Below are positions 4,303 through 5,633 of a DNA stretch of 5,633 bases, one piece after another. The notes beneath the pieces were generated by a model, which saw nothing but the letters and a program-made list of their open reading frames with translations, had not been told where the DNA came from and did no database searches. This DNA is from Acidobacteriota bacterium. GTDB taxonomy: Bacteria > Acidobacteriota > Terriglobia > Bryobacterales > Bryobacteraceae. Positions within the stretch are counted from its first letter, which is position 1. Each line of letters begins with the position of its first letter. The stretch is taken from assembly GCA_026394095.1 (NCBI GenBank), contig JAPKYY010000263.1:1-5633 (forward strand), written 5' to 3'. The position numbers were made by a program, and so were the translations under genes.

Positions 4303-5633
4303 TTGACGAAACAACCTCAAATCACCGTGCTCGATGCGGGCGGTCAGTATTGTCACTTGATTGCCCGCCGAGTGCGAGAACTCGGCGTCTACGCCGAAGT
4401 GATGCCCAGCGAAACCCCGGCAGACAAGCTGGAAGACCGTCGCGGCATCATCATCTCCGGCGGCCCTGCCAGTGTTTACGAACCCGGCAGCCCTACCGTC
4501 GATCCTGAAATCTTCTCACTCGGTGTGCCAGTCCTCGGCATCTGCTACGGCCTGCAACTGATGGCGCACCTGATCCCGGGCGGCAAAGTCACCAAGGGCA
4601 CCAAGGGCGAATACGGCCTGGCGAATCTCAAGGTCACCGAGCACGACAAACTCTTCGGCAATTTCCAGGCTGTGTCTGAAGTCTGGATGAGCCATCGTGA
4701 CCGCGTCGGTGAAGTCCCCGAGGACTTCATCGTCACTGCCACAACCGAAACCTGCCCGATCGCGGCTATGGCCAATGACTGGCGCAAGCTCTACGGCATC
4801 CAGTTCCACCCTGAGGTTGTTCACACTCAGGGCGGCAAAATTATTCTGGGCAATTTCTTATTCGCAATCGCCGGCTGCGAGCAGGATTGGGAACCCACCC
4901 GGCAACTGGAAGAGCTGGAAGACGAAATCCGCCGCACAGCCCGTGGCCGCAACGTCTTCTTCTTCGCCTCGGGCGGAGTGGATTCAACGGTAGCCTTCTC
5001 GTTGTGTCTGAAAGCCCTGGGCAAAGATAGAGTCCACGCGGCCTATGTGGATACAGGCCTGATGCGCGAGGGTGAGACCGAATTCGTAAGAGAAGTCTTC
5101 ACGAAAATGGCCGGGGATTCTTTCGAAGTTGTCGACGCGAAGCACGAATTCCTGTCGAAGCTGGCTGGTGTGGTTGAACCTGAAGCCAAACGAAAAATCA
5201 TCGGCGAAGAATTTGTAGCGACGCAAGAGAGGGTGCTGGAGACCGGCCCCTTCCTGAACGGCAAATGGATCCTCGGGCAAGGCACAATTTATCCGGACAC
5301 AATCGAGAGTGGAGGCACGGCCAAGGCTGAGGTGATCAAAACCCACCACAACCGCGTAGCCGGCATCCAGACTCTCATTGAAGAAGGCCGGCTGATCGAG
5401 CCCTTGGCTCAGTTCTACAAGGACGAAGTCCGCCAGGTAGGCCGCGCGATCGGGTTACCCGACGATCTGCTGGACCGCCACCCCTTCCCGGGCCCAGGCC
5501 TTGCGATCCGCTGCCTGTCTACTGCGAAGGCTGAAGAGTCGCGTAAAGTAGATTCCGGCTACGTGCTGCCCGTTCTCAGTGTTGGAGTTCAGGGCGACTC
5601 AAGAACCTACCGCTCGACTCTGGCTCTCGAAAA
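4303..5633 (+). CDS. guaA: GMP synthase (glutamine-hydrolysing), 3' truncated by window edge
   Basis: This enzyme amidates XMP to GMP using glutamine and ATP, the last step of guanine nucleotide synthesis in the cytoplasm. I place the start at TTG 4303 (protein begins MTKQPQITVLDAGGQY), because no ATG or GTG lies upstream in a suitable place and family members begin a few residues before this block. No clear Shine-Dalgarno is seen. Within 443 visible residues, the class I glutaminase domain has 'IIISGGP', nucleophile Cys81 in 'GICYG', and His169 and Glu171 in 'QFHPEV'. The ATP pyrophosphatase domain has the P-loop 'SGGVDS' (223-228) and 'YVDTGLMREGE', 'LGQGTIYPDTIESGG' and 'IKTHHN'. The dimerisation region starts at 'HPFPGPGLAIR' (393-403). 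After it, 'SVGVQGDSRTY' resembles the human long-form enzyme rather than E. coli. It follows the protease by 16 bp and is probably cotranscribed with it. Confidence 0.95.
   Translation, partial: MTKQPQITVLDAGGQYCHLIARRVRELGVYAEVMPSETPADKLEDRRGIIISGGPASVYEPGSPTVDPEIFSLGVPVLGICYGLQLMAHLIPGGKVTKGTKGEYGLANLKVTEHDKLFGNFQAVSEVWMSHRDRVGEVPEDFIVTATTETCPIAAMANDWRKLYGIQFHPEVVHTQGGKIILGNFLFAIAGCEQDWEPTRQLEELEDEIRRTARGRNVFFFASGGVDSTVAFSLCLKALGKDRVHAAYVDTGLMREGETEFVREVFTKMAGDSFEVVDAKHEFLSKLAGVVEPEAKRKIIGEEFVATQERVLETGPFLNGKWILGQGTIYPDTIESGGTAKAEVIKTHHNRVAGIQTLIEEGRLIEPLAQFYKDEVRQVGRAIGLPDDLLDRHPFPGPGLAIRCLSTAKAEESRKVDSGYVLPVLSVGVQGDSRTYRSTLALE

Noticed and set aside
4516..5349. Several minus-strand frames of 65-121 codons and a plus-strand frame at 4697-4993 over guaA
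   Set aside because: All lie inside the continuous GuaA frame, which carries every expected motif; they are shadow frames.

Overview
The window reads as an ordinary stretch of bacterial chromosome carrying six genes, all on the + strand, with a GC content I estimate at 50-65 %. The combination of a PQQ-dependent dehydrogenase with a 'GDWHDWDA' active-site block, an S41 protease with a 'LDPHSNFYDP' block, a MerR regulator and small glycine-zipper proteins suggests an Acidobacteriota member, possibly of the Solibacter/Bryobacter group. That is recognition from family knowledge, not a database result. I see no RNA gene, insertion sequence, phage gene, CRISPR array or origin.

Layout. (1) Positions 1-985 hold the C-terminal 327 codons of a periplasmic PQQ-dependent alcohol dehydrogenase; its N-terminus lies outside the window. 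(2) Positions 1061-1432 and 1489-1950 hold two small single-pass membrane or exported proteins. The first is an unrecognised 123-aa protein. The second is a 153-aa glycine-zipper protein with seven glycines spaced exactly four residues apart. A perfect 13-bp hairpin at 1977-2010 closes this block. (3) A sigma-70-like promoter at 2028-2056 precedes a 169-aa MerR-type regulator (2095-2604). (4) After 83 bp containing two inverted repeats comes a secreted S41/CtpA-type protease with a PDZ domain and an intact Ser301/Lys326 dyad (2688-4286). (5) Sixteen bases later guaA (GMP synthase) starts at a TTG at 4303 and runs off the right edge. It has a glutaminase domain, an ATP pyrophosphatase domain and the beginning of a C-terminal region that resembles the eukaryotic long-form enzyme.

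How the parts relate. The dehydrogenase would oxidise an alcohol in the periplasm and pass electrons to a cytochrome. The two small membrane proteins may be cotranscribed with it, but nothing links them functionally. The MerR gene has its own promoter and could control itself and/or the protease, since dyads lie in both upstream regions. The protease and guaA are so close that they are probably cotranscribed, although their known functions (envelope protein processing and purine synthesis) are unrelated.

I did not find a clear new biological system. The points most worth a second look are the lanthanide-type D-x-D signature in the dehydrogenase, the eukaryote-like GuaA, the operator-like dyad over the protease promoter, and the pair of small membrane proteins.
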